DNA of 64,000 bases, from the NCBI GenBank assembly GCA_027605045.1, contig JAQFWX010000082.1, forward strand, positions 91,819 to 155,818. The letters run 5' to 3'. This document shows positions 12,479 to 23,600 of the stretch, piece by piece. Origin of the DNA: Phallus indusiatus. Taxonomy: Eukaryota > Basidiomycota > Agaricomycetes > Phallales > Phallaceae. Position 1 is the first letter of the stretch, and every line of letters begins with the position of its first letter. Below the pieces are notes generated by a model. The model made no database searches and had not been told where the DNA came from. It saw only the letters and a list, made by a program, of their open reading frames with translations. The translations under genes were made by a program, and so were the position numbers.

Positions 12479-13312
12479 TCAGGCTACATGCAGCTTAGTA
12501 TTGGCCATGACAGCCTCCACGCCACTATCCTTGACACCTGCATCGTCGACACCCACATAAACTACTTTGTTATCGCTCAAGACAAGGGCAAAACGCTTCG
12601 TCCGGCGCATTCCTGGCAAGTTCCTCTCCAATCCCATTTTCTCCGCATACTCCGCGTTGTGGTCTGACACAAAGAGGATCTGAACACGCAAAACGAAACC
12701 ATTAATATGTATCATATTTCAATATTTTTCAAACTTATTGGATTCGCTCTTACCCCTTTCTGTGAACCACCCGTTACTCGACCCCAGGCGGACATCACGA
12801 AGGGATCGTTACTAGCCAGGAAAACAATTTCATCTACTTTATGCTCTTCTTTCAAGTGTTCGAATTTTTCGACATAAGGAGGTAAATGGTTCATGTGGCA
12901 ACCAGGCTACGGTTAAATTCTTAAGTCTGATTCATGAAGGAGAGGTAAACATGAGTTAGTTTACCGTGAAAGCGCCGGGAACGCTAACCAGAATGACTTT
13001 CTATCAAATCGCCACAAATCAGACTTATATCAACATGATGAATGATGAATATTTTCACACCTTGCCCTTCCATGCTTCAGTGGGATCAAACGAGACAGCT
13101 TTGCATATTATCATCAGCACCGAAAATTCAACCTTTGGGATGCCACGCTTTTCATCGACTTACGCTTCCCACAAACCGACTAGAAACGATTATTCGGTTA
13201 TATTATTGCCAGTACGAAAACTTAGACAGCTCACAAGGTCTTCTATTTCTGCGGAGAATGGAACATACGTCAATGTGCCACTCGGGATGATATCGCCAGC
13301 TTGTATGACCAT
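12479..13312 (-). CDS. Peroxiredoxin, Prx5/PMP20 type
   Basis: Thiol peroxidase that reduces hydrogen peroxide and alkyl hydroperoxides. The exons, starting at ATG 13312, join as MVIQAGDIIPSGTLTYVPF, then CGKPVSFDPTEAWKGK, then KVILVSVPGAFT and PGCHMNHLPPYVE. The peroxidatic cysteine is in the canonical PGAFTPxC motif; the threonine/proline pair before it is split by an intron. Later landmarks are FVMSAWGRV and RRTKRFALVLSDNKVVYVGV. Apart from the catalytic cysteine and one in the CGKPV segment near the N-terminus, I see no other cysteine, so a classical C-terminal resolving cysteine is missing. The C-terminus (KLHVA) is not a PTS1 signal, so peroxisomal targeting as in PMP20 is not supported. 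Very similar in layout to the Aspergillus Asp f 3-type family. Confidence 0.92.
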
Positions 13313-13675
13313 GTCGTTCGTTTAGTGGTAGTAAACGGAAAATCAGGGGTAAATGTATGGAACAGATATCCTGACAGTTTATATATATAATTCCTCCCAG
13401 GTCCGACATCTCCGAATCTTCTTTATCTGCTTATTATCTTGCCTTATGTAACTTGGTAGGGCTTAGGCACAAATTATTAATCACGCTGAAATGGGATTGC
13501 AGCTCTCATAACAGAGCAATTAAATCCAAGTACTACAAATTCGTATACCAAGTTGTAACCAGACGCCTCTCTGTAGCACTCTGCTACTGTGCGACTCGTT
13601 CAACTGGCCGCGGTGACGATGCGTTCGCTTGTGTAATCTCAGAGTGACAGCAAACAGACCAAGATGTGCAAGAAA

Positions 13676-16600
13676 TTACGGCGCTCTCATTCTCTCTTTC
13701 CCTTCGTTCCGTGCCCCAACCACGAAATCGGACGCAACCGGTGGGTTTATGACGCTCTTCAAACGCCCAACAAGTGGCATGAGTGCCGCGTTCTCGGACG
13801 ATGCTTGCAACGAAACGAACTCAATATACGACTGAGGACAACAAAAAAAAAATCAATAACGGTGTGAAAATACACGCAAACACTCACTTGCAACCAATGT
13901 TCAAAGTTGGTTTTGAACCGCTCTAAGAACTCCCACCGAGTTTTCATAGCTTTATCCATCTCGTCAGTTTTCATGCTCGATGAAGAGGAGGGTATGTCTA
14001 ATCTCGGAGAATCAACGGCAACTTCTATTGTTTGGGCTATTTGAGTCTGCAATGTCTCCAATGCAGCGACTCCTTGTGTGAGCGATTTGGTGAAGGTACC
14101 GGTATACCAAGTAAAGGCAGTGCATGTTTGGAGTAGCCGATGATGTTGCTAAATAGAGGACGTCTCTCTAAGAAAAAACAAAGACCTGAAAAAGGACTGG
14201 AGGGAAAGCGTACCTTCACAAGGCGTGAACTGCTCAACATACATTCTTTTAAACACGTATCCAGAAAATCGACATGGTCTCTCAGGAGCTGGTCCACCGT
14301 TTCTATATGATCTCTATTCAGTCCAGCGTTTGTATGTTCATCGCTTTCGGTAACGAATGCCTTTTCATTTTCCTTATCTATTCCTCTACTTCCTCTCTCG
14401 GCAGCGCTCAACTTCTTTTCTAGCATTCTCCAATGGACTTCTAACACGCTATACAATACAAATGCAAGCAAATGTCTCACAACAGCAAGCATTTGTCCAC
14501 GGAGGTTTAGTAATGCCGTTCGCCAGTGTATCAAGGACTGCGAGGAGGAATAGAGAGCAGAGTTGAACAGCAAAGTAGTTGAAGAAGGCGCGACCGGTGT
14601 TGGCGAACGTGCATCTGTACGCCCTGTTGTTGGTGTAGGCGTTCGCGCATTAATTGGAAGAGGAGTTAATCTTCCAACCGTAGCTGGGGCTCCCAAAGAC
14701 GGCTGAGAAGGTAATGAAGGCGGCAGTGTTGTCCTCCATACGGTCCCTTTCTGCTCTACCCACATGTTGCTAAGCTGGTATTCTAGATATTTCAGCGAAA
14801 GCAGAAACCTGAAGATTAATTGATATCGGAGTATCGCTTTACGACTTATCACGAGGGATAAAGGAAAGGGTGGGGTATAATCCAAGGAAAGAAAATCTAT
14901 GGCTAAAGAAAGAAAAGTCTAAACGTTCGTTCGCTCGTTCTCCGAAACGGAAGCAACATACCAGTCAAATTGCTCCTCGACTTTTCCTTTTCAATCTTTT
15001 CTTTTTCCGTTCCTCTGTCTTTCTCCTTGTCTAAAAATTCCTCAGGTTCTCCGACTAATGGGGCACCTTTTACACTTGAAATCTTGATGAGCCATTCCAC
15101 CAGACTCGTTCCTTGCATCATCAGTCTTATATCGTCTCTTCCGACTTCAGAAGTCATTGAGAAAAGACCGGAATTCGAAGCTGAGCTAGCACCGCCTACG
15201 TCGTCTGCATTTACGGCGACGCTTAACAGAGTGTTCAGCTTGGCGGTATTAACGCCTTTGGGGGGTTTTTTGAGCTCACTCGCTGCGATGTCAAAGAAAT
15301 GCGTGAGATAAAATGAACGCGAGAGGAAAAAAAAGTGATGTAGAGTTCGCAGACGGGGTAGAAGCTGGTGTGTGTGTAGCAGGAGATGAAGTAGGGTCTT
15401 GTTCGCGTGTGTATAGGAATTTGAGATGATCTGGAAAAATCTACAGGGCACAAAGATTAGATACCCATCCCGGGGAAGGAAGAAAAGAGAAATCATGGCC
15501 TACTTTTCGTCATCCATGGCAATGTCGCTTTGATCTCCCGTCTCTGAGCCTGAAGAAGAAGATACCGCGTCCACATGATCAACCGACATACCACATTCAC
15601 GAATAACATTTAGATATTTTCCAGCTAGAAGTATCTTATGCTTCCAAGGCTCTAGAAGAAGCGGTATACAGGCTCCATCACGAAGCACAGTAGGTTTCTT
15701 GGCTACAGTTGCTGCGGTACTGAGGATGTTTATACCGGTGTCAGAAGTAGCCGGAAAGGTAGACCCATCTCGCAACTACGAAAAAAAAAACTATTTTTTT
15801 AGCCAACCGTGTAGACGTTTAAAAAAAGGAGTCCTCACAGTGTATCGTCGCTCCCAGTACTCGTCGACATAGTCTCTTTCAAGAATACCTTTATCGATCG
15901 TGCGACTTTCACGAACCATAGACTCTTCGTAGGGATCCTCCAGATGACCTCGTTTCACCCAGTTTAAAAGGATACGAGCGTAGGGACGACTGGCATCCCT
16001 CAAAAGAGTTCCAAAGACAAGACACGCCCGTGGGTCACCTGCATGCGTATTAAGAAGTGTATTCAGGATAGTGAGAACCTCGCCGCCTTTGGGAGGTGTG
16101 CGAGACGATGAGTTCAATGATAAATCCGAATCTAGAGGCATATTGACAATCTTGTTGAGATTCGATGCAAGGCCTAGCTCAGCATTTCGTGCGCGTGTTG
16201 AAGAGGAGTCAGAGTCCTCATCGCTGTTTTCGTCACTGTCCGAATGAGAAATCGATGTCTGCCGTGTGAGCGCTCGAGTTAGGATTTGGAGGAGAGATAG
16301 CGTATGCAAAGTCGGATGGATGAAAAACCATAGTTTTTGTAACGAGAAATGAGGATCAGAGTGAAACGCGTTTTCGAGTTGAATGATAAGGGCGTGATAG
16401 TCCTATGAGGGTAATTATTTTAGAAAAAAAAGATTTAAAAGAAGTAATCAAGATGATTTGCCCTTAACATGGTGCGCATACTAGCACATAAAGCATGATT
16501 AACGAGGCCGTTTTCAAGGTTACTGCGCTGTTGTATAAACGCTTTGATGGTTGTATACGACGTCGCAAGAGGTAATATACGTTCTACGATATCGCGAAGC

Positions 16601-17264
16601 GAAGGTTCTGGAAAACTACATGAGTCAAGATCAAAGAGGTAAGATTCAGACGTGGTGCTTGATACCTACCCAGTAATTGAGACACTGTGAATTTGATATC
16701 CCTCGGGCTTTCAATTTCGTCTGATAAAGGCAAGTCACAAGTAATATGCACGCCTGGTATGCCCTGCGTAATCTGAGAATGAATAGATATGATGATATGC
16801 CATTATACGTAACCATAAGGGCGTTCAGAAGCTCCTCAAGGATTAGGGCTTCTTGTATTTCGGTAGACAATGTATTGAGGCGTCCATCGGGGGAAGGAGT
16901 CTCTGGAACATGTTTATCTCGCTTTGATTTTGAGAAGTGCAAGTTCCTTTGAGGTTTAATACTGTCAGGGATACGTGGATTGAGGGGTGCACGGATGAAC
17001 GACTCCTCAGCGACGAATGAATTGTCGTTCGGATTGTCGTTGTCGCCGCCGAGGTCATCATCATCATCATCATCACCGTCGTCATCATCATCGCCATTCT
17101 CACCGCGCTCCTTGTCGGTTTCACCGCGTTTGTCGGAATCATATAAAACACCCGTGTCTATCTCGCGTCGTTTCCGGACGGACGCGATCGTTCCCGTAAT
17201 CTGAATGGTACAAGGTGAATCATTTTTGCAACTATATTAATATGAACGAGACCAGCCTTGGCAT
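13676..17264 (-). CDS. SPC97: Gamma-tubulin complex component 2 (Spc97/GCP2)
   Basis: Core subunit of the gamma-tubulin small complex, which nucleates microtubules at the spindle pole body. Matching GCP2 landmarks: EIQEALILEELLNAL in the N-terminal grip region, LLEPWKHKILLAGKYLNVIRECG, YTHANKTLL with LPRLRTLHHFFFLS, then DYTPPFPLSLVISRKAIL, VHWRMLEKKL and LLRDHVDFLDTCLKECML in the gamma-tubulin-binding C-terminal domain. A run of Asp codons (about 17055-17092) and a Pro/Thr-rich insert after LPSQPSLGAP interrupt otherwise conserved parts. The last exon ends at TAA (13676-13678). The start is uncertain: ATG at 17264 (MPRL), joined over a short intron, is the simplest choice, but the first exon stays open further upstream. 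Confidence 0.93.
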
Positions 17265-17520
17265 ATTGTTTTTGAGATAGCGTGAGTGCGGAACGGCGAT
17301 AGTGACGGCTGTCCATGCAACAATGCTGAATTTGGGCGAAGAGAGGTCAAACGGGACTCGGTTTGCCCCGCCGGTCACTGGGTCACTGAGTGCATTATGT
17401 AAACGCCCTTCCCTTTTGCTTGCACTCGCAGCCACTTTGCTCGCTACGCTCACTGTCATGACCACTCCTCCCCGTCTCCAACGCTCTGACAACACGAGCC
17501 CCCAAACTCAAAAGCCAGAC
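17265..17520. promoter_or_regulatory. Bidirectional promoter, SPC97 / SPT small subunit
   Basis: A 256-bp spacer between divergent starts. It is partly open in several frames, so either gene could start a little further in. No specific motif recognised. Confidence 0.35.
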
Positions 17521-17875
17521 ATGTCGACATTCAGACCGCCAAAATCGACGATTTCGTTGTATGTCTGGCGTTGGAAAACGTGGATAGGTGCTACATTTGT
17601 CACGTCAATGCTGGAGCCTTGGGAGACACTCGTCCTCTGTTTGTCTTTTTTTTTTCCAGTTATTTTGTTCGTTTTGGTTCGAGTACTGATATAATCATTG
17701 GTATATATCCGTATATATTTACACAAAAGTCGCATTCGTTTTAGCTTTTGTTGGCTTCTTCATTGGAGGTCTATACCGTTACCTTCCTTCGCAGGTTTTC
17801 TTTCTCGCGAAGCGAACACAATACTACATCGGAGGGCCGAACATTGCAGACTATGGTGGAAGGTCGGATCTTTGA
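17521..17875 (+). CDS. Serine palmitoyltransferase small subunit (ssSPT/Tsc3-like)
   Basis: Very small membrane protein, about 87 aa in two exons, that activates serine palmitoyltransferase, the first enzyme of sphingolipid synthesis in the ER. The first exon from ATG 17521 reads SLYVWRWKTW and then MLEPWETLVL; the LEPWE motif before the single hydrophobic helix is the hallmark of the ssSPT family. The frame closes across an intron from about 17642 (GTTTGT donor) to 17732, giving FAFVLAFVGFFIGG as the rest of the helix, then LYRYLPSQVF and a hydrophilic tail ending GGRSDL, TGA at 17873-17875. An in-frame ATG at 17458 would add 21 residues. The match rests on motif and topology only; the gene is easy to miss because neither exon stands out. 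Confidence 0.82.
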
Positions 17876-18401
17876 ACAACCGTCGTTGGCTTTGCCTCTC
17901 TTCGTATAACATGATAATCACCTGCACTCTTATATACTCTACCCGAGCTCGGACAGAACTCTTTAGAATTTTTATGTATATATGTAATGACGTAGCTAAG
18001 TAGACGGCTTATTATATACCCTTCCTAACGCGATGACCCTCCAAGTATACATACATGGGCGTGGTCAGGTACCTTTAGACCTGCTGGTAAAAACTTGTCC
18101 GTGACAGACCTCAGTTGAGACGCGGCAAGATACGTACAATATTTGCCGTCAGTCACTACTAGTACAAAGACGCATCACAAGAAGACAACCAACAACAACA
18201 ATAACAACAATCAACCAATCAATTACAGTAACCCACTTGATTATTTACAATACCTGATAGATAATTTCTAGCATTCTAAGTAAAGAATCCAAAAGAAGTC
18301 TACCTGGCTCGAACTCAGTTCATCGTCAACAGTAACAACAACAACCCAACAAAGGTCACCAACTCGGAACACCTCCTCATCAAACGATTAATCAGTATAG
18401 C
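17876..18401. other. Intergenic, convergent 3' ends
   Basis: Holds the 3' UTRs of the SPT-subunit gene (+) and the dicarboxylate carrier (-). The part around 18180-18240 is CAA/ACA-rich low complexity. No gene seen. Confidence 0.6.
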
Positions 18402-20064
18402 TTACAAAAACGTTACGCCTTTTGTTCTAGCCCAATCTACTCCGTTCTTAAGCTGTTCAAACGTTAGGAAAATGAGGATAGTCGTCGGCTGTAAACGAGA
18501 CCACGCAGGGACCCATCCTTTGAACATGAACATCGGACCTTCCGTAGCCATGGAATGGCGAATGACTGCCAGAGTAGACTGGAGATAGACTATAGTAAGT
18601 AACGAGTTCAAGATGAAAAAAAACGAAAAGCGGACCGTTGATCCAGGCCCGGACGCATTCATGATTCGACTCTAAAAACATTGAAAAATCTTTAACGTAT
18701 GGAACGACATATTGCGGGACAAATTCATTACCTTCAATACATCAGCAGGTGAGCAAACGGTCGTAGCTACTGTTCCAGCAGCGAAGCTGGCAGTGAAATG
18801 ACAATAAATATTATCATCCATAAATTTGCGTCTCAGCAACTCGGCCTTGAAGTAGTCGTAACTGATAAAAAAAAAATAATCCGAGTTAGACCCATTCCAT
18901 GACATCAAAAACAAAAGAGGACAAAGGGGGAAAAAGGATGACAAGACTTTGAAATGTGAATATCGGACGGAGCTACTACATAATCCGAGTCCAGATCAGA
19001 GATTGCACGTCCCCACACTGAAAACGTGGGGAAAAGTGATCAATGATCAACAAGGTTCCCTGAGGTTGCAGTGGCGCTGGGAAGCCGAGTCGGTGGATAG
19101 GCCGATATGGTGACTTGCGCGTATCGGTGCATGCAGCATGTGCAGTCGCGTGATACACACGCACGCACGCAGATTGAACGCAGGGAGAAAAGCAGCGAGC
19201 TAATATACATAAACATATATGTATACGTAGACTTACGAAGCGAGTTGACTGGCATTCATGAGCACAGCCCGGAATACATTGGGAGTAAGACCTCTCGCGA
19301 GGGAGCTTAGACCTTCTTCTCTGACCATCTTGGGGTAATTTAGGAAGAGAAATCAATTTAGAGTAGAATAAAAGATCCCACATACGCGGAACAATCCGTC
19401 AAAGCAGTTTTTGTAGTTCAATCTCTTTTCGGGGGGTTTGGCATAGTCTGCTTGCATGCGCACCATGAGGATCTCTGCGGGATTTCCGACCAAACCAGCA
19501 ATACCACCAGCTGAGGAAGAGAAAGAAAAAGAGAGAGAACAATGTGTGTATTAATTCTCAACTGGGTAGTCCCATAAGCAATGACGACATACCCATACTA
19601 CCGGCGAGGGCGAGCTTATATGCTGGTGCGTCCTTGCCTGTAATAGAGAGAGATTAGATATCAGATATACAAAATGTGAGCAAAGAACAGGAATAGGAAT
19701 GTGACTGACCGGCACCGATTATCTTCTTGCTCTCATCATAGGCCCAAAAGCGACACAGCGAGTAGCTCATCTGACGCATCCATGTGCCGCTAATTCCGTC
19801 GAACAAGCCTCTGACGCCGGCGGTATGCACCGTCTTGCGGATGGACTGGACCATGCCCTTGTCTCCAGACGCCTGCAGCCTCACTTTGGTGAGATCGAGG
19901 GGATGTGTGATGCTTGCGGCAATGGTTGCTGCCACGCCCCCCAGCCAGAATGGATACGGCTTCTTCTTGGGGGGAGTCAATGGGGCACTGGCAGGAATGG
20001 GAGTCGGAGGTGGTCCGACGGCCAATTCAGCCTGCGATGTCGATGTCGATGTGGTCGTCGTCAT
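18402..20064 (-). CDS. DIC1: Mitochondrial dicarboxylate carrier
   Basis: Member of the SLC25 carrier family in the inner mitochondrial membrane; the dicarboxylate carrier exchanges malate or succinate for phosphate. All three carrier repeats are present with their Px[D/E]xx[K/R] signature: HPLDLTKVRLQ in repeat 1, NPAEILMVRMQ in repeat 2 and SPADVLKSRIM in repeat 3. The start ATG at 20064 precedes a Thr/Ser/Pro-rich N-terminal leader of about 35 residues, then PYPFWLGGVAATIAASITHP. The assignment to dicarboxylate rather than another carrier rests on the overall likeness to DIC1 (LRRKFMDDN, FKGWVPAWSRLQPTTILIFLTFEQL). Most introns are about 50-70 nt, but the one after NASQLAS spans 18862-19236, 375 nt. 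Stop at 18402. Confidence 0.93.
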
Positions 20065-20665
20065 GAGTGGGAATAGAGAGGAATACGGAGAGGAACACAG
20101 AGAGAGAGGGCAGAGAGAGAAGGAGAGAGAGAATATTTATGCGTGTGACTTTGGTATGCCCTTCGCAGCTGACATTCCTTATTATCACAATTCACTGGCT
20201 CAAAACGGACTACCGAAGCACACAACAGGCGTCCACTCGGAGACCCGTCACGGGGTCAACAAGTTACAACGAATGTCTGAAAAAGCGGGAAAACACGTTA
20301 TTTGATATATTCAACATTGGCTACTGAAAACAAGCGCGAGACAAAAACAATCGTGTGCGTCATCGTCATCAACTACATTCAATCATAAACATCAATAAAC
20401 GAAACAAAACGAAACACTCTGGACGATCTGCAGCTGATCACTCACGACCGGTGATGAAATAAAAAAAAACCAAACGATCGATGAGCACATCCATCTCGCC
20501 AGAAAAAAAAATAAACATCAAGAAATCTCATCATTCGTTCGTAAGCAGGGCATAATCATATCACAAAAGAGAAAAAGCGGGAAAAGAAAAAAATCGAGAA
20601 ACAAAAAAAAGGCATATAAATAGTAGCAGCAGCAGTAAATGTCGACTAGGTGAATGCCACTCTGT
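20065..20665. other. Intergenic, promoter of DIC1 and 3' end of Ser-rich gene
   Basis: The DIC1-proximal part (20070-20140) is GAGA-rich on the + strand, i.e. a CT-rich tract on the coding strand just before the start codon, common in fungal promoters. The rest is A-rich and without a convincing ORF. Confidence 0.5.
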
Positions 20666-23600
20666 TCATGACGAAAGCAATGCCATGGAGCGAGGCGCGG
20701 CATTGACAGAGTTGGCGATCGCTCGACTGCGCGGCCGAGGTCGTATGATCCTAAGCGATTCCGAGGGACTGTAGAACATGAAAGAGTTAGCCAATAGCCA
20801 CCCGACGTAATGATAATTTAACAACACCAACCTAACTAATAAACCATGTGTCTCGTTTTCCTTGTTGTTATTATTCTTAGTCTTTCTGTCTTCGTCCTTC
20901 GTCTTGCGCTTAGACCATCCCAGTGCCGTGCGACGTGTCGCTGACGGAACCCTGGGCCTTATATCGGGCTTCGTAGCATTCAATGGAACGCTGGTTTCCT
21001 CATTTGCTAGAGCCGCAAACGCAAGGAAACTTTCCTCGGAAGAGCCAACCTTGTTTTGCTCCAAATCAACAGAGAAAGGCGAGAATGGAGCGATGGCTGC
21101 AAGTATCGGACGAGGCGACGGCACGTTGTCATTCACATACTTGGGTCGCAAAGCATGTCCACTACCGCTAGAATTAAACGATGACTCGTTGCTTGATCTG
21201 GAGCGCGATCTTGCATGAGATTTCTTTGACCGCCCGCTACTTCCAACCGACGAACTAGGTCGAGTGTACGGCACCGACCTTGAAACAGATGACGCACGAG
21301 ACCGTATTCGGCGCACATGTCGGTCAGTTGGAAGCGGCGCGTAATTCTTTACAGAATGTTCAAGCAGCGCTTGCATCACTGCTGGATCCCGTGGTGGAAC
21401 AAAAGCTAGCAACATGTAAGCAATCCCGGCTCTCATCCATTCAATTATTCCTACTCACTGTGCAAGGCATGAAGCGAAAAAGGCGTATCAGGCCATGTTG
21501 TCCGACTATGTCTTATCTCCTCGTCCGCTTCGCTACGTAAGGCATAGTATTTTCTCAGCCCAACAACCCACTGCTCTTCTTCCCAGTCTTGACGGTGTTC
21601 AATGATATGTGGCTCCGAAAGATTTCCTTTGACCATTTCAAAATCTAATGGCGTGCGCAAGGGCTCGGAAGAAAAGCTAGAATTACTTTCTAAGCTATTA
21701 TGACGCTGAGCTGAGAGATTATTGTTATTGGGCGCAATCACAGGACGAGGAGATTCGTTCGCGACCTCTTCATGAATCGTGCCGATCATGGATCCTTTTG
21801 AGATTTGGGAAGCGCGTCTTCGGTGACCTTGTCCTGGCGCACGAATCCGACTCCCAGAGCGAACTCGGGTCGCACTACTCCTCGAACCTGCAGCAGCAGT
21901 TTGCAGTAATACCGAAAGTCTCTCGACATCAATACTAGATTGGGATTCTCCCGACCCGTCCGAGGAAGATAGTGGAGGCGTTGTGTCTGGTGGCTGCGTA
22001 ATTGTAACCACCGGTTTGCGTTGGCGACGGGGCGCGGGTCGTGAAAATGTCTTCGAACGAGCTAAACGAAAATGAATTCAGCGAAAAGGAACCAGAACAA
22101 AGGGGATATATTATTACTTGAAATCATTGATAAATCTTCTTCACCTTCTGCGCTGAGACAGCTATCTTCAAGGCTTTCGCGATGCAATAAACCTTTGCGA
22201 GCAAGGCTCATTCTGGTTTCTCCGAACTTGATGGATTTGGCAGATGCACTCAAATCGTCATGTACGAATCGAGCGGTATGTCCTATTTTGGCAGTTGGGG
22301 AAGCGCCATCGACCAATTGACTTTCGTCATCATCCGTGGCAACATCGTGGTGGAACTCCCGTTTCTGTTTCTCAACGCGGAAGCAAGGTGATGCCTCGAA
22401 AGAAGAACCAAGTGAGCGTCGTCGAACATGTTCGCCACCAAGCATAGTGATCATTGTATCATCTTCACGGGACGGCTCATGATTGCCCGTGCTGCAAAGT
22501 GAGAGCGGACGAAACAGATTCGGAGGAGGAAATAGATTGTGATGCCGTAACGGTGGTTGATCATTTTCGTTTGTCGGTTCGTGCCAGAAGACCGAATCAG
22601 AACTAATGGATGAACGGTGTCCTGTATTGTCGAAAATGGAATCAACTGTTGAACGTCGTTCGTCGTCTAGAATGGAGTCGTAGGATGACTTTTGTGCAAG
22701 GTCTCCCGATACGCTCTCTGGAGGTGAAGCGGAAATCGATGAGAGAGGATAATGATCGCCAATGCTTTCAAACATCTTATCGCCTACTCCTGGACGACCA
22801 AGCCGCATCCTGGAAAATTCGCTTATTGTGCTATCCACCGATCGTTCTTGTTGATGTCTCATCCAAGCAGCACGTCCACCGTTCGCACCTTGTATGCTAT
22901 ACGCAGCAGCAACAGAACTCATACTACCTCCAGAGTCATTGCGGCGATGTCCATGATTGAACGTACGGTTGTACAAGCTGATCGGTGGCCCATTGATGGA
23001 GTTAGTTGATAAAACACTTTGGTTGCGAGCATGACCGTGACCATCACCAGATCTAAAGTAAAAGCTGGATACATCGCTGTCTGTAGAGAAACGTTTGCTT
23101 CGTTTATGATCACTGAAGCTGTCCAGTCCAGGAAGCTGATCTCGGGCTTCTTCATCTTCCACAGTACCATAATTAAAAGGGTCCGTCATGCCAGGTTTGA
23201 TCACCTCACCGTAAGATGAAACAGAGGCGATACTAAATAGAGATTCATGGCGAAGATGGGATTTCATCATCGATGCTTGAGACGTTTGCAGCGACGAATA
23301 GAAGTCAGGTCGGTCAGGCCCAAATTCAAATTTGGTGCGAATAGCGCCAAAAGAAGAAAAACCCAAAAAGCTCACATCGGAGGATTGACGTGCATGAGTT
23401 GGCAGCTTTGCCTTTTCTGCACGTGCCATCTCCTCACTGATACAATATTCTGAGCTAGTCTTCGACTCTAGGCATGACGGGTGAGAAACAGACCGAAGAT
23501 TATCGCTGCCGCTGGAGACGTCGGGAGGAGGCATGTCTATTAGTTGGGTTACGTTGTTGGCCGCCGCATGGACATAAATGGAACGTAAAACAGAGCTGTC

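Noticed and set aside
17302..17520. Extending the SPT-subunit gene upstream to the ORF start at 17302
   Set aside because: The family protein is about 80-90 residues; the upstream part overlaps the GCP2 promoter and is unlike the family.
18290..18330. tRNA-like T-loop (GAGTTCGAGCC on the - strand)
   Set aside because: No matching acceptor, D or anticodon stems around it.
19784..20305. Long + strand ORF over the DIC1 first exon
   Set aside because: Antisense shadow of a GC-biased coding exon; the carrier motifs are on the other strand.
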